In this document: piece by piece, positions 17,676 to 27,104 of the stretch
Layout: every line of letters starts with the position of its first letter
Position numbering within the stretch: the stretch's first letter is position 1
Assembly: GCF_000731315.1 (NCBI RefSeq)
Contig: NZ_HG938354.1
Location: 1,743,066 to 1,807,065 of the forward strand
DNA length: 64,000 nt
Direction of reading: 5' to 3'
DNA from: Neorhizobium galegae bv. orientalis str. HAMBI 540
GTDB taxonomy: Bacteria; Pseudomonadota; Alphaproteobacteria; Rhizobiales; Rhizobiaceae
Translations under genes and position numbers: made by a program
Notes under the pieces: model-generated
Databases searched by the model: none
Seen by the model: only the letters and a program-made list of their open reading frames with translations
Told to the model about the DNA's origin: nothing

Positions 17676-17738
17676 TTCCGCTTGCCGTCAAAAGAAGAAA
17701 AAGACCTCACACGGCTCTTTCCAGAGAAAGGGAACCGA

Positions 17739-18626
17739 ATGGAATGGTTTTATAAATTTCCACATATGGATGACGACGCACTTCGCAACTTGAAGAAAGC
17801 GATCGACGAGGGATTTCGGGCTTTCACCCGCGCCTATGGCGATACGATCGAAAGCATGTTTTCGCCTCTGCAGAGCTTTCTGCTGGCGGCCGATCGCTTT
17901 ATGACGCAGACCCCGTGGCCGATCATCACGGCGATCATCCTCATTATTGCGTGGTTTGCGAGCCGAAGTGTCAAAATCGTGCTGAGCTGTCTGATCACGC
18001 TCCTGCTGATCGGTTATTTCGACATGTGGACCGACACGATGCGTACGGTCGCGATGATCTTTGTCTGCACCGTCCTGTCGATTGCCGTCGGTCTGCCGAT
18101 AGGCATCCTCATGGCGCGCTCGAATGGCGTCAAGCGAGTCGTCAACCCGATCCTCGACGTGATGCAGACCATGCCGAGTTTCGTTTATCTCATTCCGGTC
18201 GTCATGCTGCTGGGCATCGGCCGCGTCCCGGGGCTCATCGCCGTGGTGATCTACGCCATACCGCCAATGATCCGGCTGACCGATCTCGGTATCCGCCTCG
18301 TCGACAAGGATGTTCTGGAGGCTGCCGACGCCTTCGGCACCTCGGAGACCCAGAAGCTTTTCAAGGTGCAACTGCCGCTTGCCCTGCCTACGATCATGGC
18401 GGGGATCAACCAGACGATCATGATGGCACTGGCGATGGTGGTGGTCGCCTCGATGATCGGCGTCCAGGGGCTTGGCCAGCCGGTGCTGAAGGCAATCGCC
18501 AACCAGTATTTTACCCTCGGCGTGTTCAACGGCCTCGCAATCGTTGGAATCGCCATAATCTTCGATCGGGTCAGCCAAGCCTATGGCAAGCGGCTCCAGA
18601 AGCATCGGGAGATCGTTCATGGCTGA
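17739..18626 (+). CDS. Betaine ABC importer permease (ProW/OpuAB type)
   Basis: This is a 295-residue inner-membrane protein. A soluble N-terminal stretch of about 60 residues (MEWFYKFPHMDDDALRNLKK) is followed by six or seven hydrophobic segments and the OpuAB/ProW core (GRVPGLIAVVIYAIPPMIRLTDLGIRLVDKDVLEAADAFG). I chose the ATG at 17739, preceded by GAAAGGGAAC; earlier in-frame starts lie in the hairpin region. It works with the ATPase whose start overlaps its last codons. Confidence 0.9.
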   Translation: MEWFYKFPHMDDDALRNLKKAIDEGFRAFTRAYGDTIESMFSPLQSFLLAADRFMTQTPWPIITAIILIIAWFASRSVKIVLSCLITLLLIGYFDMWTDTMRTVAMIFVCTVLSIAVGLPIGILMARSNGVKRVVNPILDVMQTMPSFVYLIPVVMLLGIGRVPGLIAVVIYAIPPMIRLTDLGIRLVDKDVLEAADAFGTSETQKLFKVQLPLALPTIMAGINQTIMMALAMVVVASMIGVQGLGQPVLKAIANQYFTLGVFNGLAIVGIAIIFDRVSQAYGKRLQKHREIVHG

Positions 18627-19698
18627 GCAAGGTTTGGGCGGCATCGCAATCCGCAATCTCTACAAAATCTTCGGCGCCAACCCCGCCGCCTATGTCCATG
18701 CCGTCCGCAACGGTCTAACGAAGACAGAGCTTAACGATGCACATGGCCATGTGCTCGGGCTGTGCGATATCAATCTGGACATCAAGTCAGGCTGTATTCA
18801 GGTCATCATGGGCCTGTCGGGATCGGGCAAATCCACGCTCATCCGCCATATCAACCGCCTCATCGATCCGACCGCGGGTGAAGTGCTGGTGGACGGGGTG
18901 GACGTCGTTAAGATGAACAAGGACGAACTGCGAAACTTTCGGCGTCATCAGACGGCAATGGTCTTTCAGAAGTTCGCCTTGCTGCCACACCGGAGCGTGG
19001 TCGACAACACCGTTTTCGGCCTTGAGGTTCAGGGCATCGGCCGCTCCAAAGCGATCGACGTCGCAATGAGATGGCTGGAGCGTGTTGGGCTGAAGGGGTT
19101 CGAGCATAAATACCCCAACCAACTGTCTGGAGGAATGCAGCAGCGCGTGGGACTTGCTCGCGCCCTATCGAACGATGCGCCTGTCCTGCTGATGGACGAA
19201 GCCTATTCCGCACTCGACCCGCTCATCCGCACGGACATGCAGTCCGTTCTTCTCGACATCCAGAGAGAGATCAAGAAAACGATCGTGTTCATCACACATG
19301 ATCTCGATGAGGCTCTCCGGCTGGGAGACCAGATCGCAATCCTGCGCGACGGCGAGGTCATACAGCAAGGTACAAGCCAGGACATCGTCCTGAGGCCGGC
19401 GGATCAATATGTGGCCAATTTCGTCAAGGAAGTGAACCGCGGACGGGTCGTGCAGGTCGAAGCGATCATGGCTCCCTTACGTTCCCGGACCGGGGGGGAG
19501 CAGCCCACCATTCCAGCAAATGTCACGATCGAAGAAGCGATACGCACGCTGGTCTCTGCCCCTGACGGCGACGTGACCGTTGTCGATCCATCAGGCAAGC
19601 CGGTCGGAACCGTGAGTTTCCGACAACTGGCAGGGGCTATGGTCAATTCCCGTGACGTCGAGCACCGGTCTTTCGACGCGCCGGCGATCGTCGCTTAA
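18619..19698 (+). CDS. Betaine ABC importer ATPase (ProV/OpuAA type)
   Basis: This is a 359-residue nucleotide-binding subunit with Walker A GLSGSGKST (65-73), signature LSGGMQQRV (169-177) and Walker B VLLMDEAYSALDP. The DEA form is typical of ProV proteins. The N-terminus (YKIFGANPAAYVHAVRNGLTKTEL) is also ProV-like. The C-terminus beyond residue 270 has one degenerate CBS-like segment (TIEEAIRTLVSAPDGDVTVVDPSGKPVGTVSFRQLAGAM), where ionic-strength or ligand sensing occurs in relatives. It overlaps the permease gene by 8 bp. Confidence 0.9.
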   Translation: MAEQGLGGIAIRNLYKIFGANPAAYVHAVRNGLTKTELNDAHGHVLGLCDINLDIKSGCIQVIMGLSGSGKSTLIRHINRLIDPTAGEVLVDGVDVVKMNKDELRNFRRHQTAMVFQKFALLPHRSVVDNTVFGLEVQGIGRSKAIDVAMRWLERVGLKGFEHKYPNQLSGGMQQRVGLARALSNDAPVLLMDEAYSALDPLIRTDMQSVLLDIQREIKKTIVFITHDLDEALRLGDQIAILRDGEVIQQGTSQDIVLRPADQYVANFVKEVNRGRVVQVEAIMAPLRSRTGGEQPTIPANVTIEEAIRTLVSAPDGDVTVVDPSGKPVGTVSFRQLAGAMVNSRDVEHRSFDAPAIVA

Positions 19699-19747
19699 CC
19701 GAAGAGGTTGGGAGGCTGGTGTCAGTTAGCTTTACGGTGCCTGAAGA

Positions 19748-20617
19748 TCAGCAGATCTGTCGCATCCGGCGCCAGGCGGCAGGCGTATCGCCGGCAATCT
19801 GCCTGAACGCCTTGGTCAAATGTGCCTGGTCGGTGAAACCCAGCTGGGCCGCGACCTCCGCGACGGCCAGATCGCTATCGACCAGCAGCTTCTTGGCTAG
19901 GTCGATGCGCCTGGCGAGCTGCCACTGCAGTGGCGTCTTGCCCGTTGTCTGCTTGAAGACATTGGAGAACCAGCTTTCGGACAGACCGACGGTCGCGGCC
20001 ATCTCGGCAACGGTCAAGCGGCAATCGCTCGAGCCGTCGAAGCGCGACACCAGCTTGTTCATCTGCGCTTGAGTAAGCCTGCCATTGGCCTTTTCGGCTT
20101 CATGGTCGGGTATGTCGAGAAGGCCGGCGACGATGCTGCCCACCAGGCTTTCGGCATAGACGGCGTGCTTTGCCGGGCTCGATATCTCATCGACCAGCAG
20201 GCCCGCCAGCGTCTCTATGGCGCCGACGTCCTGAAGCTCCACCGGCCGGCGCACCGCGGCCAAGGCGGCGGAGGCCCCAACCGAGGGCGACAGGAACCGG
20301 AGCAACCGATCCCGGTGCATATGCAGGTTGAGGTGGGAAAATCGGTGCTTGGTTTCGCTGCTGGTCCACATGGGTACGCCGGCCGGGACATAGACGGCGC
20401 GGGTCATTGGACGGTAGTCCTGCGAGCCGTCCCGGTTCGACACGCGAATTCGAGACGACACGTCGTTGAAGAAAATCATGATGCGCGGGTCATCCGCCAG
20501 ATAGTAGCCCGTGGCTCCCGATTGGCTTTCGGCTTCCCAGAAGACGCTCACCAATCCGTCGAAACGACGCCACTTGACCGGAGCGACAACCCTTATCCCC
20601 TCCGTATGCCAAGCCAT
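19748..20617 (-). CDS. AraC-family transcriptional regulator
   Basis: This is a 289-residue protein with an N-terminal cupin-like sensor (TRAVYVPAGVPMWTSSETKHRFSHLNLHMHRDRL) and a C-terminal AraC domain (LTVAEMAATVGLSESWFSNVFKQTTGKTPLQWQLARRIDLAKKLL ... VAEVAAQLGFTDQAHLTKAFRQIAG). I chose the ATG at 20617 for normal family length; upstream in-frame starts are TTG only. It is convergent with the betaine ATPase gene and divergent from the SDR gene across 302 bp, so the SDR gene is its most likely target. Confidence 0.82.
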   Translation of the reverse strand: MAWHTEGIRVVAPVKWRRFDGLVSVFWEAESQSGATGYYLADDPRIMIFFNDVSSRIRVSNRDGSQDYRPMTRAVYVPAGVPMWTSSETKHRFSHLNLHMHRDRLLRFLSPSVGASAALAAVRRPVELQDVGAIETLAGLLVDEISSPAKHAVYAESLVGSIVAGLLDIPDHEAEKANGRLTQAQMNKLVSRFDGSSDCRLTVAEMAATVGLSESWFSNVFKQTTGKTPLQWQLARRIDLAKKLLVDSDLAVAEVAAQLGFTDQAHLTKAFRQIAGDTPAAWRRMRQIC

Positions 20618-20919
20618 GGAATGCCAATAACTCAACGCCGGGATCCTTCGCCATCTGCCATTACAAATATCATATCCACTGCCAAGGCATCGCAACCAGC
20701 TTGCTCAGGTGCCGCCTCATAACATGATAACTTTAGTCATCTATATAAAATCTCCGGGCGGATAGTAAAGGTCCGCATCGCAGAGCCCACGGACCCGCCA
20801 CGGCGACACCTTGCTTCTTGACAAAGGATATTGCCGCAGTCTGATCCAGCACCTTGACCTCGTCACGATTATCTTATGGATGCCTTTCCCGGTATTCAGG
20901 CCATGCAGGAGAAATTTCG
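20618..20919. promoter_or_regulatory. Divergent promoter region between the AraC and SDR genes
   Basis: This is a 302-bp gap. An A+T-rich stretch at about 20715-20755 contains ATGATAACTTTAGTCAT (an ATGA/TCAT dyad) and TATATAAAAT, suitable for promoter and activator sites. I see no open frame worth calling. Confidence 0.45.
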
Positions 20920-21681
20920 ATGAACGTCCAACATCCACTTTTCGATCTGCGGGGACGCCATGCCGTCCTCACCGGTTCGAGCCGGGGCCTCGGCTTTGCC
21001 ATGGCACGCGGACTCGCCTCCGCCGGAGCGCGGGTCACGCTGAACGGGCGCGATGAGGCGACGCTTTCGGCCGCAGTGGACCAATTGAAGACGGAGGGGT
21101 ACGAGGCATCGGGGATGGTCGGCGACATCACCAAGGCCGACGAGACGGAGGCAGCGTTCGCCGGCGTCGGCGCGGTCGATGTCCTCGTCAACAATGCCGG
21201 CATTCAGATCCGTGCGCCCTTCCTCGAGCATAGCGCCGAAACCTGGCGGCGGATGTTCGACACCCACGTGATGGGTGCAGTGCTTCCCTCGCAAGCCGTG
21301 CTGCCTGGCATGATCGAACGCGGTGGCGGCAAGATCATCAACATCTGCTCGCTGATGAGCGAGGTCGGCCGCAGGACCGTCGTGCCCTACACGACAATGA
21401 AAGGCGCGCTGAAAATGCTGACCCGCGGCATGGCGACGGAGCTGGCCCATCACAACATCCAGGTCAACGGCATCGGTCCGGGCTATTTCGCGACCGAGAT
21501 GAACCGCGCGCTGATGGACGATCCGGTATTCGACGCCTTCGTGACGAACCGCACGCCCGCCGCTCGCTGGGGCCGGCCGGAGGAGCTTTCCGGTGCAGCG
21601 ATCTTTCTGGCCTCTCCGGCGTCGGATTTCGTCAACGGCCAGGTGCTCTATGTCGATGGCGGCATCCTGGCGGCTCTTTGA
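20920..21681 (+). CDS. SDR oxidoreductase, gluconate 5-dehydrogenase / KduD-like
   Basis: This is a 253-residue classical short-chain dehydrogenase. The cofactor motif is TGSSRGLGFAMARGLA (about 18-33). It has NNAGIQ, a catalytic Ser in IINICSLMSE, Y-T-T-M-K as the YxxxK motif and a C-terminal YVDGGILAAL. GRHAVLTGSSRGLG and the YTTMKGALKMLTRGMATELA segment resemble gluconate 5-dehydrogenases (IdnO) and KduD. In a locus with a GH105 hydrolase, KduD-type reduction of a 5-keto sugar acid on the way to 2-keto-3-deoxygluconate is plausible. The ATG at 20920 follows AGGAGAAA. The exact substrate is unproven. Confidence 0.8.
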   Translation: MNVQHPLFDLRGRHAVLTGSSRGLGFAMARGLASAGARVTLNGRDEATLSAAVDQLKTEGYEASGMVGDITKADETEAAFAGVGAVDVLVNNAGIQIRAPFLEHSAETWRRMFDTHVMGAVLPSQAVLPGMIERGGGKIINICSLMSEVGRRTVVPYTTMKGALKMLTRGMATELAHHNIQVNGIGPGYFATEMNRALMDDPVFDAFVTNRTPAARWGRPEELSGAAIFLASPASDFVNGQVLYVDGGILAAL

Positions 21682-21728
21682 GCCGCTTCGCTTCCGCAGT
21701 GTCCGATGGGCGTTGAAGCCGCCAGGCG

Positions 21729-22523
21729 TTAGTTCTTTGCGGGCTGGTAGCCGAGCCCGGAAGAGGCGGTGAGCCCTGCCGTGCGCAGGAGATCGACATA
21801 TTCGGATTTCCGGCTTTCATCGAAGCGGAACATCGGAAAGGAAATCGACAGCGCAGCAATCGGTTTTCCGAGGTAGTTGAAGATCGGCGCCGCCATGCAT
21901 CGCACGCCCGCCTCGCTCTCTTCCACCTCTTCGGCAAACCCACGAGTGCGGGCCATCTGCAACTGGGCAAACAGTTCCTGCGGATCGGTGATGGTGCGCG
22001 GCGCGAGCTTCGTCAGCTCCATCTTGTTGATCCGCTCCCGGATCTCGTCGTCGTCGCGCCACGCAAGAAGCGCCTTGCCGAGCGAGGTGCTGTGCAGCGG
22101 ATTACGCAGCCCGAGCGTCGATTTCATCGAGAGACTGTAGGCGGAATCATATTTGTGAATGTAGACGACCTTCTGGTCGCGGTCATCGAGAATACCGAGA
22201 TTGACGGACTCGCCGGTTACCCGAGAGAGCTTTCCCATCGCCTGGTCCGCAACACGCAGCAGATCCGTCTGCTCGGTCAGCGAGCGAGCGCCCAGGCTGA
22301 AGAGTTTCAGCGTCAGGCCGTATTTTTCCGTTTCAGCATCCTGCTCCACGTAGCCAAGTTCCACCATCGTCTGCAGCAGGCGATGCGCTGTGGTCTTCGA
22401 CGTCATGGCTCGTTGAGCGAGATCGGCAAGGCTCACCTTCTTTCCCTCGACCAAGGCCTCCATCACGGCAAAAACCTTGAGGACGGCGGCGACATTTTCG
22501 GTTCTTGGGTTCAACTCTGACAT
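21729..22523 (-). CDS. IclR-family regulator of the GH105 locus (KdgR-like)
   Basis: This is a 264-residue protein with an IclR winged helix (VAAVLKVFAVMEALVEGKKVSLADLAQRAMTSKTTAHRLLQTMVELGYV, about 12-60) and the IclR effector domain (SVNLGILDDRDQKVVYIHKYDSAYSLSMKSTLGLRNPLHSTSLGKALLAW). I chose the ATG at 22523; upstream codons in frame are unlikely. It is divergent from the GH105 gene across 179 bp containing a perfect 15-bp inverted repeat. KdgR proteins of this family respond to 2-keto-3-deoxygluconate, fitting uronide breakdown (inference). Confidence 0.85.
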   Translation of the reverse strand: MSELNPRTENVAAVLKVFAVMEALVEGKKVSLADLAQRAMTSKTTAHRLLQTMVELGYVEQDAETEKYGLTLKLFSLGARSLTEQTDLLRVADQAMGKLSRVTGESVNLGILDDRDQKVVYIHKYDSAYSLSMKSTLGLRNPLHSTSLGKALLAWRDDDEIRERINKMELTKLAPRTITDPQELFAQLQMARTRGFAEEVEESEAGVRCMAAPIFNYLGKPIAALSISFPMFRFDESRKSEYVDLLRTAGLTASSGLGYQPAKN

Positions 22524-22664
22524 AGCGCGTTCTATTTTTTTCGAAATCTTATTCTGGAATTTGAGAAAACCTGTGTCAAGATACAGGTGAGCATGCGGAA
22601 CAGGCGCAGAGTGCAACAGAAAAACACGGTTGAAAAGCCATGGAGAGTGTGATTTCTTAAAATC

Positions 22665-22679
22665 CGGAATATCGTTCCG
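22665..22679. promoter_or_regulatory. Candidate IclR operator upstream of the GH105 gene
   Basis: A perfect inverted repeat, CGGAA-TATCG-TTCCG, ends 23 bp before the GH105 start codon. A related GGAAT half-site lies near 22552-22560. Its position is suited to repression of the GH105-importer operon. Confidence 0.5.
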
Positions 22680-22702
22680 AATATTTTTGGAGGACGTCCG
22701 GC

Positions 22703-23821
22703 ATGCATCCGCTGCTGCGGCAAAAGCAACATCCTATCGAGCGCCACGATGTGTGCGGCCTCATCGATCGGCTGATCGACAACCTTGTCCATATCGAGGA
22801 TCGCACCGGCGAATTCCTCCTGCGCCTCGACGACGGCCGGGTTATCGACACCAAGGGCTGGGCGGGCTGGGAATGGACCCATGGCGTCGCACTCTTTGGC
22901 CTTCTCAAATATTGGCAGCTGACCGGCAACCAGAAGGTGATGGATATCATCGTCGATTGGTTTGAAGCCCGGCTTGCTGAAGGGACCCCCACAAAGAACA
23001 TCAACACCGTCGCACCGTTCCTGACGCTTGCCCATCTCTACGAGCTGACGGGAGATCCCCGTTGGCGGCCCTACCTGGAAACATGGGCCGAATGGGTGAT
23101 GCATGAAATGCCGCGTACCCGCGAAGGCGGGCTGCAGCATATCGTCTATAACAGCGTTAATGATCAGCAGATGTGGGACGACACGCTGATGATGAGCGTG
23201 CTGCCGCTTGCCAAGATCGGCCTCGTGCTCAAGCGCCCGGAATTCGTGGAGGAGGCAAAATACCAATTCCTGGTGCACGCCCAATATCTTTGCGATACGC
23301 AAACCGGCCTCTGGTTCCACGGCTGGACGTTCGATGGCAATCATAATTTTGCCCGCGCTCGCTGGGCACGCGGCAATAGCTGGATCACCATCGCCATTCC
23401 GGAATTCATCGAGCTCCTGGACCTGGCTGAGAACGATCCCGTCCGCCGCCATCTCGTGTCCCTGCTCGGCCGGCAGGCGGCAGCGCTGAAACTCCACCAA
23501 CATCCATCGGGTCTGTGGCACACGCTGATCGACGATACGTCGAGCTATCTTGAAGCCTCGGCGACCGCCGGCTTCGCCTATGGCCTGATGAAGGGCGTAC
23601 GCAAGCGGTATCTGGGCATCGAATATCTGGAGACCGCCGAGAAAGCCATGAAAGGCGTGATCGATAACATTAGCCCCGAGGGAGAACTCCGGCAGGTTTC
23701 TTTCGGCACGGCGATGGGCGGCGATCTCGATTTCTACCGGCAGATCAAGCTGACATCCATGCCTTACGGGCAGGCGATGGCAATGCTCTGCCTGACTGAA
23801 CTTTTGCGCAGCTTCGTGTAG
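22703..23821 (+). CDS. Unsaturated uronyl hydrolase, glycoside hydrolase family 105 (YteR/YesR-like)
   Basis: This is a 372-residue protein with the (alpha/alpha)6-barrel signature of GH105/GH88. The blocks are GWAGWEWTHGVALFGLLKYW (about 52-71), the catalytic-region MWDDTLMMSVLPLAK, WARGNSWITIAIPEF and a C-terminal TSMPYGQAMAMLCLTELL. Such enzymes remove the 4,5-unsaturated uronic acid left on oligosaccharides by pectate or rhamnogalacturonan lyases, by hydrating the double bond. It has no signal peptide, so it acts in the cytosol on imported oligomers. GGAGG precedes the ATG at good spacing. It heads the importer/oxidoreductase operon. Confidence 0.87.
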   Translation: MHPLLRQKQHPIERHDVCGLIDRLIDNLVHIEDRTGEFLLRLDDGRVIDTKGWAGWEWTHGVALFGLLKYWQLTGNQKVMDIIVDWFEARLAEGTPTKNINTVAPFLTLAHLYELTGDPRWRPYLETWAEWVMHEMPRTREGGLQHIVYNSVNDQQMWDDTLMMSVLPLAKIGLVLKRPEFVEEAKYQFLVHAQYLCDTQTGLWFHGWTFDGNHNFARARWARGNSWITIAIPEFIELLDLAENDPVRRHLVSLLGRQAAALKLHQHPSGLWHTLIDDTSSYLEASATAGFAYGLMKGVRKRYLGIEYLETAEKAMKGVIDNISPEGELRQVSFGTAMGGDLDFYRQIKLTSMPYGQAMAMLCLTELLRSFV

Positions 23822-23944
23822 CAAGCTGCGCCGAGAAGAATGGAGCGTGTCCGGCAGGAGGAGCCGGTACGCGACAAACCATGGAACAACCGCAACGCAT
23901 CCGGCGCCGACGAGACGCTCCGGAGTTACAAGGAGGAGGACAAA

Positions 23945-25228
23945 ATGACCAAACTGACAAGGCGAACTTTATTGGGCACGATAGGAGCGGCTGCCGCCGC
24001 TTCTGCGCTTCCGGCCATGCCGGCGCTTGCTGCCACGCGCACCATCCGCCACTATTGGTGGGGCAATCCGGAGCGCGACAAGCGCACCTTTGCCGTTATC
24101 GACGCCTTCCAGAAGAAAAACGCCGGCATCGCCGTCTCCGGCGAAACGATCGGCTGGGGCGACTACTGGACCAAGATGGCGACCCAGACCGCAGGCCGGA
24201 ACATGGCCGACCTGGTGCAGATGGATTACCGGTTCCTGTTCGAATATGTCAATCGCGGGGCGCTGAAGCCTCTCGATGAATTCGCCGGCAAGAGCCTGAT
24301 GATCGCCGACTTCGACAAAGGCCCCCTCGATGGCGGCAGGGTCGACGGAAAGCTTTATGCCCTCAACATCGGCTCGAACAGCCAGGTCATGGTCTACAAT
24401 ACGCGCGCCTTCCAGGAAGCGGGCATCGACGTAGACCTGATCAACTGGACCTGGGACGACTTCGCCAAGGCATGCGAAAAGATTACCGCCAAGTCCGGGG
24501 GCAAGATGAAAGGCTCGGACGACCTGTCCCTGATGATCGAAACCTTCGAATCCTGGGTTCGCCAGAACGGTCGGGAATTCTACAGCCCCGATGGCAAGGT
24601 CACGGCGACAGCCGGGGACGTTGCGAGCTGGTGGCAGATGTGGGCCGATCTGCGCAAGGCAGGGGTCGTTCGCGACAAGAACAAGACGGTCATTCTCGAC
24701 CCGCCGATTGCCGAATCGGGCGTCGCCGTCGGCGATACCGCCATGTCGCACTACTGGTCCAACCAACTGGTCGGCATCCAGTCCGTGGCAAAAGACAAGA
24801 TCGGCGCCGCCATGGTGCCCCACAAGGCGGGCGGCAAGCCCGGCCAGTTCATCAAGCCGTCGATGTTCCTGTCTCTCAGCCGGGACGCCAAGGACACGGA
24901 GGCCGCAATTGCCTATATGAATGCCTGGGTCAACGATCCCGAGATCACCGGCATTCTCGGTCTCGAGCGCGGCATTCCCTGTTCGCCAAAAATCCGTGCT
25001 GCGTTGACCCCGAAGCTCACCGAGGTCGAAAAACTCTCGGTCGACTATTTCGCAGCGATTCAGAGCAAGGTCGGCCCGCTGCCGCTGCCTGCCCCCAAGG
25101 GAGCCGGAGAGGTGCGAGACGCCTTCATGCGTGCCGGCACCGACGTCGTGCTTGGCAAGGTGGAAGTTGCGAAAGCCGCTGCCACCTTCATCGAAGACGC
25201 CCAGTCGATCGTCGAGCGCGCCCAGTAA
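23945..25228 (+). CDS. Sugar ABC importer solute-binding protein (family 1, Tat-type signal)
   Basis: This is a 427-residue protein whose N-terminus TRRTLLGTIGAAAAASALPAMPALA looks like a twin-arginine signal, so it may be exported folded. The mature part has the CUT1 binding-protein fold (NSQVMVYNTRAFQEAGIDVD, FAKACEKITAKSGG, GIPCSPKIRAALTP). AAGGAGGA lies upstream of the ATG at 23945. It follows the GH105 gene, so an unsaturated pectic oligosaccharide is the likely ligand (inference). A hairpin follows the gene. Confidence 0.87.
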   Translation: MTKLTRRTLLGTIGAAAAASALPAMPALAATRTIRHYWWGNPERDKRTFAVIDAFQKKNAGIAVSGETIGWGDYWTKMATQTAGRNMADLVQMDYRFLFEYVNRGALKPLDEFAGKSLMIADFDKGPLDGGRVDGKLYALNIGSNSQVMVYNTRAFQEAGIDVDLINWTWDDFAKACEKITAKSGGKMKGSDDLSLMIETFESWVRQNGREFYSPDGKVTATAGDVASWWQMWADLRKAGVVRDKNKTVILDPPIAESGVAVGDTAMSHYWSNQLVGIQSVAKDKIGAAMVPHKAGGKPGQFIKPSMFLSLSRDAKDTEAAIAYMNAWVNDPEITGILGLERGIPCSPKIRAALTPKLTEVEKLSVDYFAAIQSKVGPLPLPAPKGAGEVRDAFMRAGTDVVLGKVEVAKAAATFIEDAQSIVERAQ

Positions 25229-25246
25229 TCGGTGCGGGAATATCAA

Positions 25247-25274
25247 GGCCCCGGCAATTCCTGCCGCCGGGGCC
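25247..25274 (+). terminator. Intra-operon hairpin after the sugar-binding protein gene
   Basis: GGCCCCGGC and GCCGGGGCC form a perfect 9-bp stem around a 10-base loop, followed by TCTCTT. It lies between the binding-protein and permease genes and probably sets their expression ratio. Confidence 0.7.
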
Positions 25275-25300
25275 TCTCTTCCGACAACAAGGTCGTTTCG

Positions 25301-26194
25301 ATGAGACGTTTTTTTGCCCGCAATGCACCGGCCTATGTGTTTCTTCTCCCATGGCTGATCGGATTTTTTCTGCTCGCCCTGGGGCCGATTCTTGCGTCGC
25401 TTTATCTATCCTTCACCCGCTATGACATGGTGAGCGCACCCCGATGGATCGGCTGGGGCAATTACGAATACATGTTCACCCGGGATCGGCGCTTCTGGAA
25501 AGCGCTGCAGGTCACTTTTACCTATGTTGCGCTGGCTGTGCCCGCCCGCCTGATCATGGCCCTCGGTGTCGCCATGCTGCTCGACAAGGGCTTGCGGACG
25601 ATCGGCCTGTACCGAGCCATCTTCTACCTGCCGTCCCTGCTCGGCTCTTCGATTGCAATCGCGATATTGTGGCGTCAGCTTTTCGCGGCCGACGGGGTCG
25701 TCAATCAGGTTCTGGCAATGGTGGGAATCCAGGGCGCCTCCTGGATCACCGATCCCGACACTTCGCTCTTCACGATTGTCGTGCTCGCCATGTGGCAGTT
25801 CGGCTCGCCGATGCTGATCTTTCTGGCTGGCCTTCGCGGCATTCCGCGGGATCTGTACGAGGCGGCGGAAATCGACGGCACGCCGCGTTGGCGGCAATTC
25901 ACCCGCATCACCTTGCCGCTCCTTGCTCCGGTGATCTTCTTCAATCTGGTGCTGCAGACCATCGATTCCTTCAAGACCTTTTCCAGCGCCTTCATCATCT
26001 CCAACGGCACCGGCGCCCCGGCGGACAGCCTCCTGTTTTACACGGTCTACCTGTTCAACGAGGCCTTCAAATTCTTCCGCATGGGTTATGCATCGGCGCT
26101 TGCCTGGTTCCTGTTGGTCATCATAGCGACCTTCACCGCGATCGCATTCTTCACTTCCAAATATTGGGTGCACTATGAAAACGAGCGCGACTGA
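25301..26194 (+). CDS. Sugar ABC importer permease 1 (CUT1, MalF type)
   Basis: This is a 297-residue membrane protein with a first segment at about residues 10-31 (AYVFLLPWLIGFFLLALGPILA), six predicted segments in all, and the EAA loop EAAEIDGTPRWRQFTRITLPLL. I chose the ATG at 25301 (AACAAGG upstream), just after the hairpin. Its end overlaps the second permease by 20 bp. Confidence 0.9.
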   Translation: MRRFFARNAPAYVFLLPWLIGFFLLALGPILASLYLSFTRYDMVSAPRWIGWGNYEYMFTRDRRFWKALQVTFTYVALAVPARLIMALGVAMLLDKGLRTIGLYRAIFYLPSLLGSSIAIAILWRQLFAADGVVNQVLAMVGIQGASWITDPDTSLFTIVVLAMWQFGSPMLIFLAGLRGIPRDLYEAAEIDGTPRWRQFTRITLPLLAPVIFFNLVLQTIDSFKTFSSAFIISNGTGAPADSLLFYTVYLFNEAFKFFRMGYASALAWFLLVIIATFTAIAFFTSKYWVHYENERD

Positions 26195-27092
26195 TCTGGA
26201 AATCGCCATCCAGATGGATGAGGCCGCGCGCGTCGCTCATGAGCTTCGGCTGAAGCGGGACAAACGCGATCGCAACGGCCGGATCCTGAAGCACATCTTC
26301 CTGATCATCGTGTCATGCGTGATGCTCTATCCGCTGTTCTGGCTGCTCGCTTCCTCGTTGAAGCCGGAAAACGAGATTTTCGGCAGCCTGACGCTTTGGC
26401 CTTCCGAATTTCGGTTCGAGAACTACACGAAAGGCTGGTACGCGCTGCCGATATCCTTCACGGTCTTCTACGTGAACTCGGCGATCGTCACGAGCCTGTC
26501 GGTGATCGGCAATCTGGTCTCCTGCTCGTTCGCGGCCTATGCCTTTGCACGGCTGAACTTCACCGGGCGTAGCTTCTTCTTCGCGCTGATGATGATGACC
26601 CTGATGATCCCCTATCACGTGGTTCTCATCCCCCAATATGTTCAGTTCCTGAACCTCGGCTGGGTCGACACCTATCTGCCCCTCGTGGTGCCGCGCTTCC
26701 TCGCCTCCGATGCCTTTTTCATCTTTCTGATGGTGCAGTTCTTTCGGCAACTGCCCCGCGAGCTGGACGAAGCTGCGATGATCGACGGCTGTTCGCCCTT
26801 CAAGATCTATTGGGCAATCATATTGCCGCTTTCGTTGCCGGCCATGGGCACGGCGGCGATCTTTTCGCTGATCTGGGTTTGGGAGGATTTCCTCGCCCCG
26901 CTCATCTACCTCAACGACATCAAGAGCTACACCGTGCCGCTGGCGCTTCGCCTCTTCCTCGATCAGGAAGGGCAGTCCGCCTATGGCCAGATGTTTGCGA
27001 TGTCGGTCCTTTCGCTGGTCCCGGTCGTCATCTTCTTCGTCCTGTTCCAGAGACTCATCGTGCGCGGCATCGCCACCTCCGGAATGAAATAG
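26175..27092 (+). CDS. Sugar ABC importer permease 2 (CUT1, MalG type)
   Basis: This is a 305-residue protein with a charged N-terminus of about 38 residues, then six hydrophobic segments. The EAA loop is DEAAMIDGCSPFKIYWAIILPLSLP, and the C-terminus (VRGIATSGMK) is typical of MalG partners. It overlaps the first permease gene and lies 12 bp before the ATPase gene. Confidence 0.9.
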   Translation: MKTSATDLEIAIQMDEAARVAHELRLKRDKRDRNGRILKHIFLIIVSCVMLYPLFWLLASSLKPENEIFGSLTLWPSEFRFENYTKGWYALPISFTVFYVNSAIVTSLSVIGNLVSCSFAAYAFARLNFTGRSFFFALMMMTLMIPYHVVLIPQYVQFLNLGWVDTYLPLVVPRFLASDAFFIFLMVQFFRQLPRELDEAAMIDGCSPFKIYWAIILPLSLPAMGTAAIFSLIWVWEDFLAPLIYLNDIKSYTVPLALRLFLDQEGQSAYGQMFAMSVLSLVPVVIFFVLFQRLIVRGIATSGMK

Positions 27093-27104
27093 GGAACAAG
27101 ACGC

